A DNA stretch of 64,000 nt. Origin: Phytophthora colocasiae (lineage: Eukaryota; Oomycota; Peronosporomycetes; Peronosporales; Peronosporaceae). The stretch is from NCBI GenBank assembly GCA_018806915.1, contig JAGKQI010000100.1, positions 2,666,001 through 2,730,000 of the forward strand. The letters are read 5' to 3'. The notes beneath the pieces were generated by a model that was not told where the DNA came from, searched no databases, and worked only from the letters and a program-made list of their open reading frames with translations. This document shows positions 10,011 to 23,200 of this stretch, in pieces (positions within the stretch are counted from its first letter, which is position 1; every line of letters starts with the position of its first letter). Position numbers and translations under genes: made by a program.

Positions 10011-13000
10011 CTACGCCTGGAAGACACCACGAGCGACACCCTTCTCTTCCTCTTGCTGGCTAGCAAACGAGTTGAAGATCTGCTCAAGTGTCGTCTGTGA
10101 AACGCTGTACTCCCGAATGTGCATGTCCGCCTTCACATTCTCAACAAGAGCGAACATTTTGGACAACTTTACTTCGTTGTTGGATCCACGGACCTTGAAC
10201 CGGCAGAAGTCGTTCTGACGCTCCATGACCAAGACGCCACCCGAACCGAACGCGTTCAAGAGGTAGTCATTCAACGCATCAAAGCGCGTTTCCTCTACGC
10301 ACCAGGAGCAAAAGGCTTCAGCTCGGATGAATCCGTCGCGCTCCATGGCAGCCGCAAGACTGTAGCCGGTCGGGTGGGATGCCGTCACACGTGCAGCAAG
10401 TTGAGCGTTGCCGAACGCACGGCACTTGTCCTCCAGATTGTCCAGAGTGACGAACTCGTCGCCATTGCCGAACACGTGCTGAACCAGGTACTCCAGTTCT
10501 TCAACAGTGGGCGTGTCCAGCTTGACGTCGAACATTAGACCATCGCCGAAACGAGACTTGAGGTGCTGCACGGTTCCGTAGCAGCGAAGACGACCGCCAA
10601 CCATGATACCGACACGCGAACACAGCGCTTCACACTCCTCCATACTATGTGTGGTCAAGACAATTGTCGACTCCTTGCCACGCGTGGAGATATCAGCGAT
10701 GACGTCCCACATGAATCGACGAGACACGGGATCCATACCAGTGGAAGGCTCATCCAGGAAGATGATGGCTGGGTTGCCGATCATAGCAATAGCCACCGAA
10801 AGCTTGCGCTTGTTACCACCACTGAGACTGCCAGCCAACTTGTGCTCGAAATCAGCGAGGTTGAGCTGCTGGATCTTTTCCATGACAACTCGGTCCAGCG
10901 ATGACTGCGGGACACCCTTGATAGCACCGAAGAGTTCCAGGTGCTCACGCACAGTGAGCAGGTCAAAGAGAGCGTCGAATTGCGGGCAGTATCCGATCTG
11001 ACGTCGCACCTCGATCTGCTGTGATAGGATGTTGTAGCCTCCTAGCGTGGCCGTGCCGCTGCTCGGTGGGACGTCGCCTGTCAGCATTTTCATGGTCGTC
11101 GTCTTACCAGCACCATTGATACCGAGGAAGCCGAAGCACTCACCACGTTTCAAACCGAAGGAGAGATCGCGAACTGCGATCTTGCCGCCCGGGTAGACTT
11201 TACGAAGCCCCACAAGTTTCACGGCTTCTCCATCAGCTCCACCACTGGTAACACGATCGGCTTCTTTCTTCACGTCTTCGTCGATCTCAAGCTCTTGATC
11301 GTCGACGCTCTCTACTTCTTTCGTCACCTTCGGGAATGTTTTCCGGTAGTCGAGATACACTGCGATCGCCATGTACACGATAGCGGTCACCAGGAGATAC
11401 GCCAGTTCGAAGCCCATGATGTCGCCGCTGAATGGGCTTATCTTCTCGTCCTTGGTGAAGCGGATGTAGGTGATGTCGTTGAGGACCAGCTGTAACAACC
11501 CCATACCGAGATTGAACAGTGGAGAGAGTCTCCAGATGAAAACCAGCACCGAATCAACATCCGAAGTGGAGCCGATCACGCTCATAATGAACGAGACGAT
11601 CATTAGCACAACACCGATGACGAAGTTAAGCATGATCGTGTACGTCTGCGCAGCTGCATGCTCCTTGAACAGGAACGACAAGCAGTAGGTAAACGGGCAG
11701 ATAGCGAAACCAAACAGGATGAAGAGCAGGATCACGGCCGGGAACGTCGCGGATGTACAGCTATTGCAGTCCTGACCGGTCATGGATGACACGTTGAAGC
11801 CGTAGATCAAGGCAAGCGCGCACACACACGGAACGATGTACATAACCAGATCCCAAATGTAGTTGGACACCCAGAAGGCTGGCAACGACACACCGGAGAC
11901 GAGCTGCTGGTGTTTCGAGTTGTGCTCCGCTTGCTTCTCCTTAACCAAGAACACAACCATAGAAGCCGGCAGGAATGTGAACGCGATGCAGATGAACATG
12001 CACGCCACAAACGCAACTGCCGATCCAGAGAAAGCTTTCGTGGCGGCAGTCACTGGAAGCGGGTAGTTATTGACCTTCAAGTTCATGATCGAGGCCTCTG
12101 AGCTGTTGGAGAAGAAGCGATATGCTGCCTGGTCCATTAGCGCCTTGAAGATCGCCGATGAATGAGGTGCAGTCGTGTTGGTGAAGACGTTGTAGCCGAA
12201 CAGGTTCTGCTCACTATCACCATATACCAAGAAAGCGCCGTACTGCCCTTCAACAAGGTCGGCGTCATGTCCATATCCGCGGTTGTAAAGCTGCTGGCCC
12301 ATTGAAACGCTGTAGCCCGTGTACCCGCTGGCGTTGATGGCCGGGTCCGTATATGTTGTGTCAAATACCGTGGGGGAATCAGAGTCGTACGCCGGCGTCG
12401 AAATCGAGAGCACCTGGGCATTCGCTCCAGAGAAATAGGTCGATTTCATCACCCCACCGCACCATTCTCCAGCATCCGAACCAGTCTGACAGAAGTACGG
12501 CGTCGGGGTTTCATTACCTGCGTACGCATCAGTCGTCAGCGCCATAGTTGGGTTGTCCGATGCAATTGCACTGCCCTTGAGGATTCCCAAGCCAGCAGCA
12601 ATAAGCAAGACCGGTAGTAACGCGCTGTAGATGATGGTTTTCTTGTCACGTCGGGCGTACCGGAAGCGCTTGAGCAGCAGAGCGCGCAGGTGTGTGCTAA
12701 ACATCGGCGTGGACGTGATGATCTCGTCGCACGGCTGATAGTCGCTGGATTCAGAGTTATTAGTCCGCACATTGTTACCTAAAGTGTGCTGGTGGTTCTC
12801 GTCACCCAGTTCAGCCACCTTGATGAACACCTCCTCCAACGTAGTCACTGACACTCCATACGACAACAGACCAAGCGATTTCAACTGACGGTCCATGTCT
12901 GTGAACATTGTGGCGAAGCTGGATGAGCTGTGTAGAGGCAACTGGAACGCGATCTCACTTCCGACATTGCTCAACAGCTGTGCTGATGGCACGTACGAAG

Positions 13001-15829
13001 TGATGAAGGCCGAAACAGCCTTGTCGTCGCATTTTCCATCGTCTTTCACCAAAGTCAAGTTATAGCCTGCACCGAAGCGGTTCTTCAGGAAGAGAGATGA
13101 TCCACAACATCGCAGTTCCCCTTCAGCCATGATGGCAATACGGTCACCAAGGATGTCAGCTTCGTCCATGAAGTGAGTCGTCAACACCATCACACGGTCA
13201 TTACGGTTGTTCAGCAGGATCTCCCACGTATGTACGGGTCCATACCGGAAGTCGGCTCATCTAGGAACACCAGTGAGCTATCACCCAAGAGAGAAACAGC
13301 CACTGATAACTTGCGCTTCATACCACCAGACAAATCGTTGGGTTTTGAGTTGCGCTTCTCCGTCAAACCAACCTCACGGATCTGCTTATCCGCCACGGAA
13401 AACAGTTCTTGGTCCGCGTACCCCTTGATCTGTCCGAAGAATAGCAAGTGTTCCTCGACTGAGAGATCCGGGAACAACACGTCATGCTGGAAACAGATGC
13501 CGAGCGACTGCCGTAGATCATCCATGTCCTCGTTCACAGACATACCTCTGTAAGTCGCGTTACCGCTGGAAGGTGCGGTCATTCCTGTGAGCATTGAGAT
13601 CAACGTGGTCTTGCCGGCGCCATTGTGGCCTAGTAGACAAGTAATCTGGTCCTTGTACATGGTAAGGTTGAGCCCCTGGACAGCCACCTTTTCTCCACCG
13701 GGAATGTTGAAAACCTTGCGAAGTCGTTGCACCGTGAGTGCTTCGCCTTGACGTTCCTGTTCTCGAAGTTCAGCGTTTACTCGCTCGATATTCGGGTTAA
13801 CATCCAGCGTAACGTTGTCCAGCAACGCGTCTTGCGTTTGAACGGTGACTGCACGTTGACGGCGGCTTCTCCAGTACGACGGCGACACCGGGAAGTACCA
13901 CCTGAGCGTCGTGCCGTATTCCTTCGGCATGATCTTGTCGAGGTACAAGCCAATGAGCGTGTACAGCACTGTGTCGAACGCGAACATCCACAGCGCTGTA
14001 CTGAAGCGGAAGTTGTTGCTCAGAGCGCTCACATTCGCAAACGTCACGCCGGCACCAGTCGTTTCTGCGTCAGCCAGAACCTGAACACCGAGCGAGAGAC
14101 CCACCGGAGACAAAAGACATCCGATTGTCTTGGCACCCTCGGCCGTCCCAGTAGTGAACCCTTGGGACATTGAGTGCATGAAAAAGAAGACGATCATGCC
14201 GTTGAAAGACCCGACGCGAGCCCTGTTGAAGATGGTACTGATCAAGTACGCAAGAGCGAGGACGCTCATGCCGAAGAGCCAGAAGAAGAAGAACGTTAGG
14301 ATCACCGATGTCTTTGGGAAGAGGCCGGCGAGACCCGCCACTGCTTGCACCACCGCTCCGACAAAGAGAATGGCAGTGTACGTCATGTACCATGTGATAA
14401 TAATGGTCTTCTCGGTGACGCCGAGGATCTTCATGAATTCACGCAACCGGAGCTCCTTCTCTTGGATAAACACGACCAGGATACGGGATATCGTGAACAG
14501 GTACGACAGCGCGAAGATGACGGGGAGCACGTTCGAGATGGTATCGTAAAACGATGAACTGTCGAAGCTGTTGACGGGGAACGGGGCCACAGTAGCACCC
14601 ATGAACGGTTGAGGAGCTTGCCGCAGTGGTGTGAGCAGTAGCTCTTTCGTATCGTCCGCCATGTTGCTCAAAATACTGGAAAAGGATTTCTCTCCAGACA
14701 CGAAGCCTGTGTTGAGGACTTCCTGGATGAAAGCGTCGTCGTTCAACGTGTCCAGCAGAATGTTGTCCAGGATGGACGACGCGAGAGCGGTGGTCTGCGA
14801 TTGTTGACACACTCCACTAGTCGACTGGTTGGCTGAGTTCCACTCCGGCATACACGACACAAAGCGAGTGACAAGCGTCTGTAGCGTCATGAAGCCCGTC
14901 ACTGTGTAGCGCGAGTAGTAATCGACATTGATGTCCGTCTGGAACGGGTCCGTGTCCAGCACTGAGCTGCTTGTTCCTGGGACCCGACCGACTGAGTCAC
15001 CATCAGTTGAATTGAGTCGCAACGAGTACTCAATGGATTCAAATGATCCAATCTTGTCTCCAAGCGGTACCGAGTCGAAGACGATGCCAGCGTAGATACG
15101 CGGGTTCTCGATTCCTTTGCCGTAGTCGTCACTCTTCACGTATTCCGTCAAAGCGTCGTTCGTATCGAAGAACATGACGCTCTGGCTGAACGACGGGACT
15201 GTCAGCGACTCGCTCGAGTTCATCAGATCCACACGGGGGTACCACATTTCCATCACAGAAGCGAAGTAGTCGCGAGTGAAGGCGTTGTCTGGAGCAATAG
15301 CGATCTTGTACGGGGAAACTTTGTTCGCACATTCGGTCGGAACACGGTAAGGAGATGAGGTGTCTGTCTCCATTAGTCCATTGACAATGACTCCCGTCGC
15401 ACACGTCGCCTGGTCAGCTGTTGACAACTCCTCGAGACGAATGGCGTCGTCCACCGACTGCACTCCGAGCTTCAGCAGTAGCCCGGTCATGGAGGATTCA
15501 TGTAGGGCGAACTTAGGTAGGTCGGCACTTACCCACTCGATGGTTTGGCCTGTTGGTTGGAAGAGGTTGTAGCTGGTTCCAAGTGCTGCGTCACCCGTGG
15601 ACGACGAGGTGTCACTCCAACCGGACGGGACTGCGACGGTTGTTGTTGTGCTCTTGAGAATTCCCAGTAAGATGATGAACAGGACAGGCACCATAACCTC
15701 ACAGGCGGTGGCTACTGGGTGACGACGCTTGATCAGCCAGTTCTTCCATAGCAAAGCGCGGATGAACGTCCAAGCCGTACGGCGTTCGGAGAGTTTAGCC
15801 ACATTGGCTTTACCTTTGTCTGGTGCCAT
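10011..15829 (-). pseudogene. ABCA-1: full-size ABCA-type transporter, one 10-bp deletion
   Basis: Two long frames, 15829-13211 (872 residues) and 13193-10011 (1,060 residues), make one ABCA protein of about 1,930 residues. The start is MAPDKGKANVAKL, followed by WKNWLIKRRHP and the first membrane helix. Then come a large extracellular loop, a block of membrane helices (from LPVIFALSYLFTISRILVVF), and NBD1 with Walker A GHNGAGKTT, signature LSGGMKRK and Walker B LVFLDEPTSGMD. The second half repeats this: membrane helix, extracellular loop, five helices, then NBD2 with GINGAGKTTTMK, LSGGNKRK, IIFLDEPSTGMDP and an H-loop TTHSMEE. ABCA proteins move lipids across membranes using ATP. Compared with copies 2-4, ten bases are missing between 13230 and 13231, which shifts the frame just after the D-loop and gives an early stop. 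Apart from this the copy is complete, so it is either a very young pseudogene or an assembly error. Confidence 0.85.
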
Positions 15830-16599
15830 ATCGCAATGCGATTTGACTGCGTTAACGTCGGGAACAGTCGAAATGGTTGGTGTGTGGCTGCTTCAGTGTG
15901 GTGGTGCAGATGTCAAATTGCGGAATGAGTATAGTGCCAGTCGACAATGGCAATCACTGTGCACGAAATGATTATCATTGGCGTTGACTGCGTTTGAGTA
16001 TGGATGGACATAAAAGAGGGTTTGAGGTGATGTGGATTTTTATCGGGTAATCCGCGTGAACACAATCAAGTGGTAATCTGTGACGTTGGGAGACACACTT
16101 GTCCGGATGACAGGGCTGTTCAACACCACCATGCTCTGACAGGAGTCATAAGTGATGATGTGCCTCTAATTGATATTCTAGTACCTGTAGATTGCTAATG
16201 TCCTATTGGCAATAGGCTATTGGGGAAAGCATCGGTCAGTGCTGGAATCAATTCTTCGCGAGCACATCATATAGTATGTTATCGCGCCTAATATCCGCAT
16301 TCGTCGGGTTATCTTTCATTCTCTACGTTCCTTTCTTCTCTTGGCCAGAGTCATTAAACGGCACGTACGCTATTAGCACCTCGGTTAAGTGCTTTCAGGC
16401 TGCACAAGCGAAGGAGATACAAGTCTAGGGCCTGTTGTTGGAAGTGCCCCACAATTTTGCGGAACACAGTTTAAATGTCAAGTCAAAGGCACGTTTATGA
16501 TACTTCGAATTGCTCTTGAAGTGGTTTGAGTACGGTGGGTATACACTACTAGTACACTTCAAAGTACTAAGTGCCTCGATCACAGTGATCAATAACTCT
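15830..16599. other. Intergenic: upstream of ABCA-1, downstream of ABCA-2
   Basis: About 770 bp with no convincing coding frame. The part next to 15829 should hold the ABCA-1 promoter; no clear motif was identified. The 86 bp after it (16600-16685) is ABCA-2 3' flank shared with ABCA-3. Confidence 0.4.
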
Positions 16600-16685
16600 G
16601 TCGACAACAGCAAGGTACGGTAGCTAGAACGAACATACTTGGTTTAAACTTGTGGAAAGTTTTGTATTTTTACTGATGCAAGGGT
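16600..16685 (-). repeat. 3' flank of ABCA-2, duplicated at ABCA-3
   Basis: Starts GTCGACAACAGCAAGG and matches 30294-30379 with only a few differences. Homology between the two loci ends at about 16600 and 30294, which marks one edge of a segmental duplication. Confidence 0.65.
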
Positions 16686-17797
16686 TTACTTCTTTTCTTG
16701 AAAGACTCCACGAACGGCTCCCTGCTCCTCCTCCTGCTGGCTGGCGAACGAGTTGAAGATCTGCTCCAGCGTCGTCTGCGAAACGCTGTACTCGCGAATG
16801 TGCATCTTGGTCTTGACGTCCTCCACCAACGCGAACATCTTGGACAGCTTCACCTGGTTGTTGGGACTCAGCACCTTGAAGCGAGCGAAGTCGTTCTGGC
16901 GTTCCATCACCTGCACTCGTCCAGCGCCGAAAGACCGCTCCAGGTAGTCGTTCAAGTCGTCGAAGCGCGTCTCCTCCACGCACCAGGAGCAGAAAGCTTC
17001 GGCGCGGATGAATCCGTCGCGTTCCATGGCGGCTGCAAGACTGTAACCGGTCGGGTGGGACGATGTCACACGTTCAGCCAGTTGAGCGTTGCCGAATGCA
17101 TGACACTTATCCTCCAGTTCAACGGGAGTCACGAACTCACTGCCGTTGCCGAAAATGTGCTGAACCAAATACTCCAGCTCGTCAGCACTAGGCATGTCCA
17201 GCTTGACATCGAGCACCAGACCGTCACCGAAACGAGACTTGAGGTGCTGCACACTTCCCAGACAACGGAGACGACCGCCGACCATGATACCGACACGCGA
17301 ACACAGCGCTTCACACTCCTCCATACTATGTGTGGTCAAGACAATTGTCGACTCCTTGCCACGCGTGGAGATGTCAGCGATGACGTCCCACATGAATCGA
17401 CGAGACACAGGATCCATACCGGTGGATGGTTCGTCCAGGAAGATAATTGCCGGGTTGCCAATCATAGCAATAGCCACTGACAGTTTGCGCTTGTTACCAC
17501 CACTGAGACTGCCAGCCAACTTGTGCTCGAAATCAGCGAGATTCAACTGCTGGATCTTGTCCATGACCACGCGTTCCAAAGAATCCGTCGGGATACCCTT
17601 GATAGCACCGAAGAGTTCCAGGTGCTCACGCACAGTGAGCAAATCGAACAGGGCATCGAACTGCGGGCAGTATCCGATCTGACGGCGCACCTCAATCTGC
17701 TGCGACAGGATGTCGAAACCTCCAAGCGTAGCAGTACCGTGGCTCGGTGGGACGTCGCCTGTCAGCATCTTCATGGTCGTCGTCTTACCAGCACCAT

Positions 17798-18115
17798 TGT
17801 TGTTTTCGCACTTGATAGTCGTAAAGCAAATTGCAAAGTGAATTAGAAAAACTTAAACGTAACAAAATGAAAGAGCTCGAACTACAGCTAGGAGCTCCCT
17901 CGAAGTAGCTTGAGCTTGAAGATGCATTTCCAGTGCAAGCCGTGCCTGACCGTTGTACTCCTTCCCTAGGAGACACATGGCTTGCCCCTGCGACTCCGGC
18001 TTGGAATCCGGCTTGTCCGGCGTGACGTCGTAGAGGATTCCTGTTGAAGTTGCAGGTGGTGGTGGCGGGCTTCAATCTCGCCAGCAACAGCTGCTGGAGC
18101 CAGCCGGCGACAACA
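17798..18115 (-). repeat. Gypsy-1 3' LTR
   Basis: 318 bp, TGTTG...CAACA ends. It differs from the partner LTR at only a few positions, mainly around 17980. A purine-rich tract (AAGAGGGCGG, minus strand, 18116-18125) adjoins it as the likely polypurine tract. Confidence 0.88.
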
Positions 18116-18132
18116 CCGCCCTCTTGAAATGC

Positions 18133-19247
18133 TTAGTCCTTGAGCAAAACTTGGAGATTCAAACTGGTCGCAAGCCGTTTGAATTTCGCTGTTTGACGGT
18201 GAGCGCGAATGAAATTTTTCACCATCACCGGCACATCCTCGAGTAGTGTAGTAGCCGGTTCCCACGAATCCTCAGCTTGTGAGAGACCGCGCCAAGTCAC
18301 AAGGATTTCAAAACGTTTTTCGGCTTCGCTGTACCGAGTGTCCAGGAGACCTGAAACGACGTGCCCCTCGCTGTTATGGGCGATGTGGCGGAGCAGTTCT
18401 TCCGTGACATCTAAAGTGTCATCACTGTAGAATTTAAGCCTTGACGCATGAACGTCACGCTCGTCGCCCGACAGCAGGTTCTTGACAGTAAAAATCCAAG
18501 AGGAAACTGTGTTGACGACCTGGGCAGGACCACACCATTTAACACGAAGTTTCGCCCGCGTGTGAGCCCAGACGTCCGCATAAAGAACATAGTCCCCAAT
18601 TGCATACTGCGCCATCTTGACGCCAGCGGAGCGGGCATTTCGTCGTCCCTTGGACCGAGCCGCCTGGCTCGCCTTTGCGACGGTTTTATGCATATTATCC
18701 AACGTGTGGTGAAAAGTTCCTCCCGAGTCGCCATGAGCTCGGACAGCATCGTGGTTTCGAGAGGTGTAGGGAGCGAGATTGCGTCCAGTGGTGACATCGC
18801 AGGTAGCCCTGTCATGACTGTAACTGGAGCATGACCGGCTAGGGATTTTGCCGGGGTATGGTTCAAAGCAAGCTGTACCAATTTCGTCAGTCGCGGCCAA
18901 TCCCGGGTAGATAATCTCCACTCCGAAAGCAGGGAGCGAAAACAGCGAAGCGCCTCGCGCATTACTACTTCCACCGTACCATTAGCCCACGGGCAACGGG
19001 CAGTGGTAAAATGATGGTGAGCTCCCAGGGCATGCTGCAGCGACTGGATCACCTCATTCTTAAAATGAGTACCTTGGTCACTTACCCACGACAGGCAAAC
19101 CCCAAACGCTGCGAACCAATCCATTAGGCACAAGTATGTCGTTGCTGCTGTCGCTTCGGGCACCGCGAAAAACCAAACGTACTTAGAGGCGTCATCCTTG
19201 ATCACCAAGATGTATTTGTCCTCACCAGACGAGTCACCCATGAACAA
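18133..19247 (-). pseudogene. Gypsy-1 integrase core and chromodomain
   Basis: After the stop at 19248 the same frame continues as the DDE integrase core: VIKDDAS (D1), WVSDQGTHFKN (D2) and NGTVEVVMRE (E). A one-base shift near 18722 (within EELFTT) moves the reading to a frame that ends at 18133. That frame carries the GPAQVV/VHASRLKFY region and a chromodomain (EILVTWRGL, EDSWEP). Chromodomains guide chromovirus insertion through histone marks, which is known for the family and not tested here. Confidence 0.83.
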
Positions 19248-20222
19248 TTAATCCCAATGAATGAGCTCATTGGGACGCTCCGCATGCATAGCCTCCCCTA
19301 AAGGACGCGGTACGGGAGGCCCACCGACGACACTTACACAGTGAAGACAGCGACCAACGAAAAACTTCACATCCGCAAATAAATCCGCCCACCAAAAACG
19401 TTTAGCAATGGCAGTAACCGTCGTGTCAAGTCCACGGTGGCCTGCCACACCAAAATGACCAACGATACAGATGCGAAGTTGGAGTAAACCGTCCTCTGCT
19501 GGGATCCAAATCTGACCGGTTGTGAGGCGAAGAACACCGTGTGTATCCGCAGTGAGCTCCATGTCTACCGGAACAACCGCACCACCCTGAGAGTTAATCA
19601 CATCTGAAAATGTCGGCCATTTAAAATCTTCCTGAAGCGTAGGCGAGTATTCGTAGGGAACGAGACGAATAGCGCAAATGTGCGGTAAAGTAGAACCCCA
19701 GCGGGAGAGAAGATCGGCCCAAACATTCTCGTTACCCGCTATATCACAAATCTCATAGTCGTAGGCCATCAGAATAAGCGCCCAACGCTGGAGTTTGTCA
19801 GCCGTGTACTTCGGAACAGACGAAAGTACGCTCGATGGATTGAAAATGAATCGAAGATTGCGGTGGTCCGTATAGAGGGTAAAACCTCCAGGTCTGTGTA
19901 GCAAATAGTCAGCTCGCTGACAAGTTGCGATGATTGCAAACGCCTCCTTCTCCACAATGGCCCATGAACGGGCTGCTCCCGAAAATGTTCCACTCAAAAA
20001 CATGAGCGGTTCATGATGTTGCTCTGAAAACAAACGAGCCCCGTGCTCAGGCGGAACCTGGGTGATTACTGCACCCCAGTGTGAAGCACTTGCGTCCGTG
20101 AACACTGATAACTTGTACTCAGGCTTGACATGGGCGAGTTCGACCGCGTTACCCAACGCTTGTTTGCAGGCGTTGATACAATCCGTGTGGATATCGGACC
20201 AACCAGCCTCGAGAAGCTGCAC
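19248..20222 (-). pseudogene. Gypsy-1 RNase H and integrase zinc-finger segment
   Basis: Continues pol in the next frame. RNase H residues are seen in FTDASASHWGAV, IVEKEAFAI and YTDHRNLRF, followed by the conserved NVWADLLSRWG. The H2C2 finger of integrase is at GHFGVAGHRG...CLHC. An in-frame TAA replaces an aromatic codon right after ELIHWD at 19248, cutting the integrase core off. Confidence 0.85.
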
Positions 20223-23200
20223 ATGAGAGACCTGGCGCTTCGTCCGTCCCCCAGCGGCTTTGTAAACCGTTCCATCAGGTCGACAAGAGGTTGAGTAAGC
20301 TGGTTATGTCCAGGTATAGACATCCGCATCCAACCAAGAGCGCATATAAATTGCTGGAGATCTTGACCGGTAAGTGGAGGGCTTAATGACTGAAGGGCAG
20401 AGATCCGTTCGGGGTCGTGTCGGACACCCGTCTTGGAAATCACCCGACCACACCATTTAGCCTCACGAAGATAGAACGAGCACTTAGACGGATTCAGCTT
20501 TAGACCCTTCAACGCACACACCTTGAGAACACCCCTCAACAACTTAAGCAACCCGTTTTCCGTTTTTGCGTAACCGAGCAAGTCATCCAGCCAAATCAAT
20601 AGTCCATTGTAGAGAAACTCCGCAAACATTTCCTGTACGGTGGCTTGGCAGTAGGCCACACTGTCAGAGCCGCCCATGAGCACACGAGTAGGTGTGAAGA
20701 TACCCATGTCGGTTAGGAAGGAAAACAGCTCTTGACACTCAAGAGACAATAGAAACTGCCAGTAACCCTTAAAAAAATCCAGAAGAAAATACAGCTCCGA
20801 GTCGGTCAAATAGTCCATAATCACTTCGAGAATTGGCATCGGCCAGAGCAACCGAAGCGTTTGAGCATTCACCCGACGAACATCCACCGTCATTCGAAAA
20901 TCGCCTGGGTCCACCTTCTTGACGATCAAAGGCGGCGAGCACCATTTACTGTGAGGGTTTCGGTAGCAGAGCCCTGCATCGATCAACTCCTGCACGTGTT
21001 TCTTCATAAAGGCACGGTGCTCAGCATGATAGCGTCGCGCTTTACATCGAACAGGAATAGCGTTAGGCTTCAAGGTGACCTTCAGTGGTGGCATGTCCAC
21101 CGGCGGATCTCGCCCCAACTTGATCCTGAATACATCGCGATATTGATACAAAATCTTCGCCAACTCCTCACGAAAAGCAGCACTACAGCCCAACTCTGAA
21201 GCTTCGTTGAGTTTGTCTTCGAGAATACTCCACTCCTGGGCACGCGCTTCCTCGCGGTTTTGATCGACGTTGACATCTGGAAAACAACGCTGTTCTTCTT
21301 CCGGCTGCAGTTCCTGTTCTTCAGGTGTAGCCTCGATATGGCTGGAAGCTGCGACCGCGTACGATAACACATTGCGCACGCCGGATGTCGGTACCGCCTC
21401 GTCCATATCATAAACCTCCCTTACATTTCGGGCCTGATCCAGTAGTGCTTGCGCGTTATACCCTAGGCGCTCCATTACACCTTCACAAAGCAATATATCA
21501 CCCATGCCACGCGGCAATCCTCCTGAGACCACCCAACACGTCAGATTCTTCAGTGTTAGTCCTCCATTCACCGTGTCAAATCGGAGATCCAGTTTCACCT
21601 CCTGTTTAATCACCATTGGAGTGGCAGTAATTCCCTTGATAGACTCCCATTGCTTCAGGTCGCGACACTGGAGCCATTGACCCTGCGCTTTGAGCTCCTG
21701 CAGAATTCTAGGTGTCACAACCGACACCTCGGCACCGCTGTCAGGCTTTGCCCAGGCATCCAACACTTGATTAACCACACAGGGAAGCGGGCCAGGAGTT
21801 TTCGCGGCGGTGGGTTCTGCAGGTGGAGACACTGGCTGTGCCTCCGAAATGGCAATCGCTCCCACCGGCTTAGACTGCTTACGGTTTTTATCGTAGAGCT
21901 CCTTAGCTTCTGTTGCATTTGCCAGTGGGCACTGGAACACACCGTGAGTCAAATCACCGCACTTAAAACATTTTCTCTGCGGTCGATCGTGAGGTTCAGG
22001 CTTCTTAGCTGCTGAAGCCTTTTGTGCGCTGGAAACACCACTTGAGCCGCCGCCCTTGGACTTAGAGTCTCCTCCGGCCGTTGTCCCTCCCTTTTGCTGG
22101 AAACGTCCGGTGGAACGCGCTGTGTTGCCCGGCTTTGGCTGAGACTGCGCCTGGCTTCCACCACCTCCAGTTGTCTGCTGAATAGCTGATTCGAAAATGA
22201 GAAACGCCGACACTCTGGATCTCAACCAATCCACAAACACCTTGACTGATTTCTTGGTAGACTTGTGCACCGTCCGCTTCAGCTCTGTCACGATGGCCTG
22301 CTTGAGCGCCGGTGGTTTTAGCGCAGCACACAAAAACTCCACAGACATCTTGGGCTCATCAATCGGGAAATCATCCATATCCTGCGTATCCAGTATGGCA
22401 TTGAAGTCCGTCACTAGTTGCATTACTCGGGACTCAGCATCTGGAAGGGAAGTATCCATCGACAACGCGCGCATGGCCTGAGTCAGTCGTGCGTGGTCTT
22501 GAACTTCCGGACGCCTAGCGGCTAAGAAATAAGCCTTCCATTCTTCTTCCGTAATCTCGGTCTCTGGTTTCCCCAGCTCATACATGCAGATGCGCACCAG
22601 AGTGCGATGCTCAATACAGGCACTCAGAGGCATTACAAAAACGCGCCCATAAGACCCTTGATTCAAAGCGGTAATCCGACGCTTGTAGATGAGATAGCTG
22701 TCCATGAATGCCTTCTTCTCCTTCTTGGTGGAACCTCGGTAAACAGGAGGAACGGGCATGTTCGCTCCTGTTGCCACCGTGATGGCTGGCTCATTTCGAC
22801 CTACGCTAGCACCTTCTTCAGCCATGAGCTCGTCATCGTCGGCCACTCGCGTGCTATGGCCCGCACCTCGTGCAAACCAACCCCACCGACTCTGACCACG
22901 TGGTGAAAGTACTTCGCCCTTTAGATCCTCGATCTGACGGCCCTGCTGTCCCACTGTTTCAGCGGCCTCCCGCATCAACTGGTACTGTTGCGCTAGAGCA
23001 TTCTGCTGTTCCTCTAACTGAGCACTCAGTGCTGCCTGCTTAGCGTTAAGCTCCACTTGATTATCATACTGTTGTTGAAGATACTCAGCAGTCTTTGCAG
23101 CCAGAGACTCCTGCCGTTGCTGGAACCGGTTCAATTGCTCGATAGTCAGTTGTTGGACTACTTCAGCCTTCATCGCTACTTCCTCCACCTTCTGTTCTGA

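Noticed and set aside
10119..10904. Plus-strand frames opposite ABCA-1
   Set aside because: Shadows of the minus-strand transporter gene, with no independent motif.
13193..13230. ABCA-1 as two half-size transporter genes
   Set aside because: The break lies inside NBD1 after the D-loop, not between domains, and is explained by a 10-bp deletion relative to three other copies.
16698..17480. 260-codon plus-strand frame opposite ABCA-2 NBD2 (also 30392-31174)
   Set aside because: Antisense shadow of a highly conserved coding region; its sequence is the complement of NBD2 codons and it recurs at each ABCA copy.
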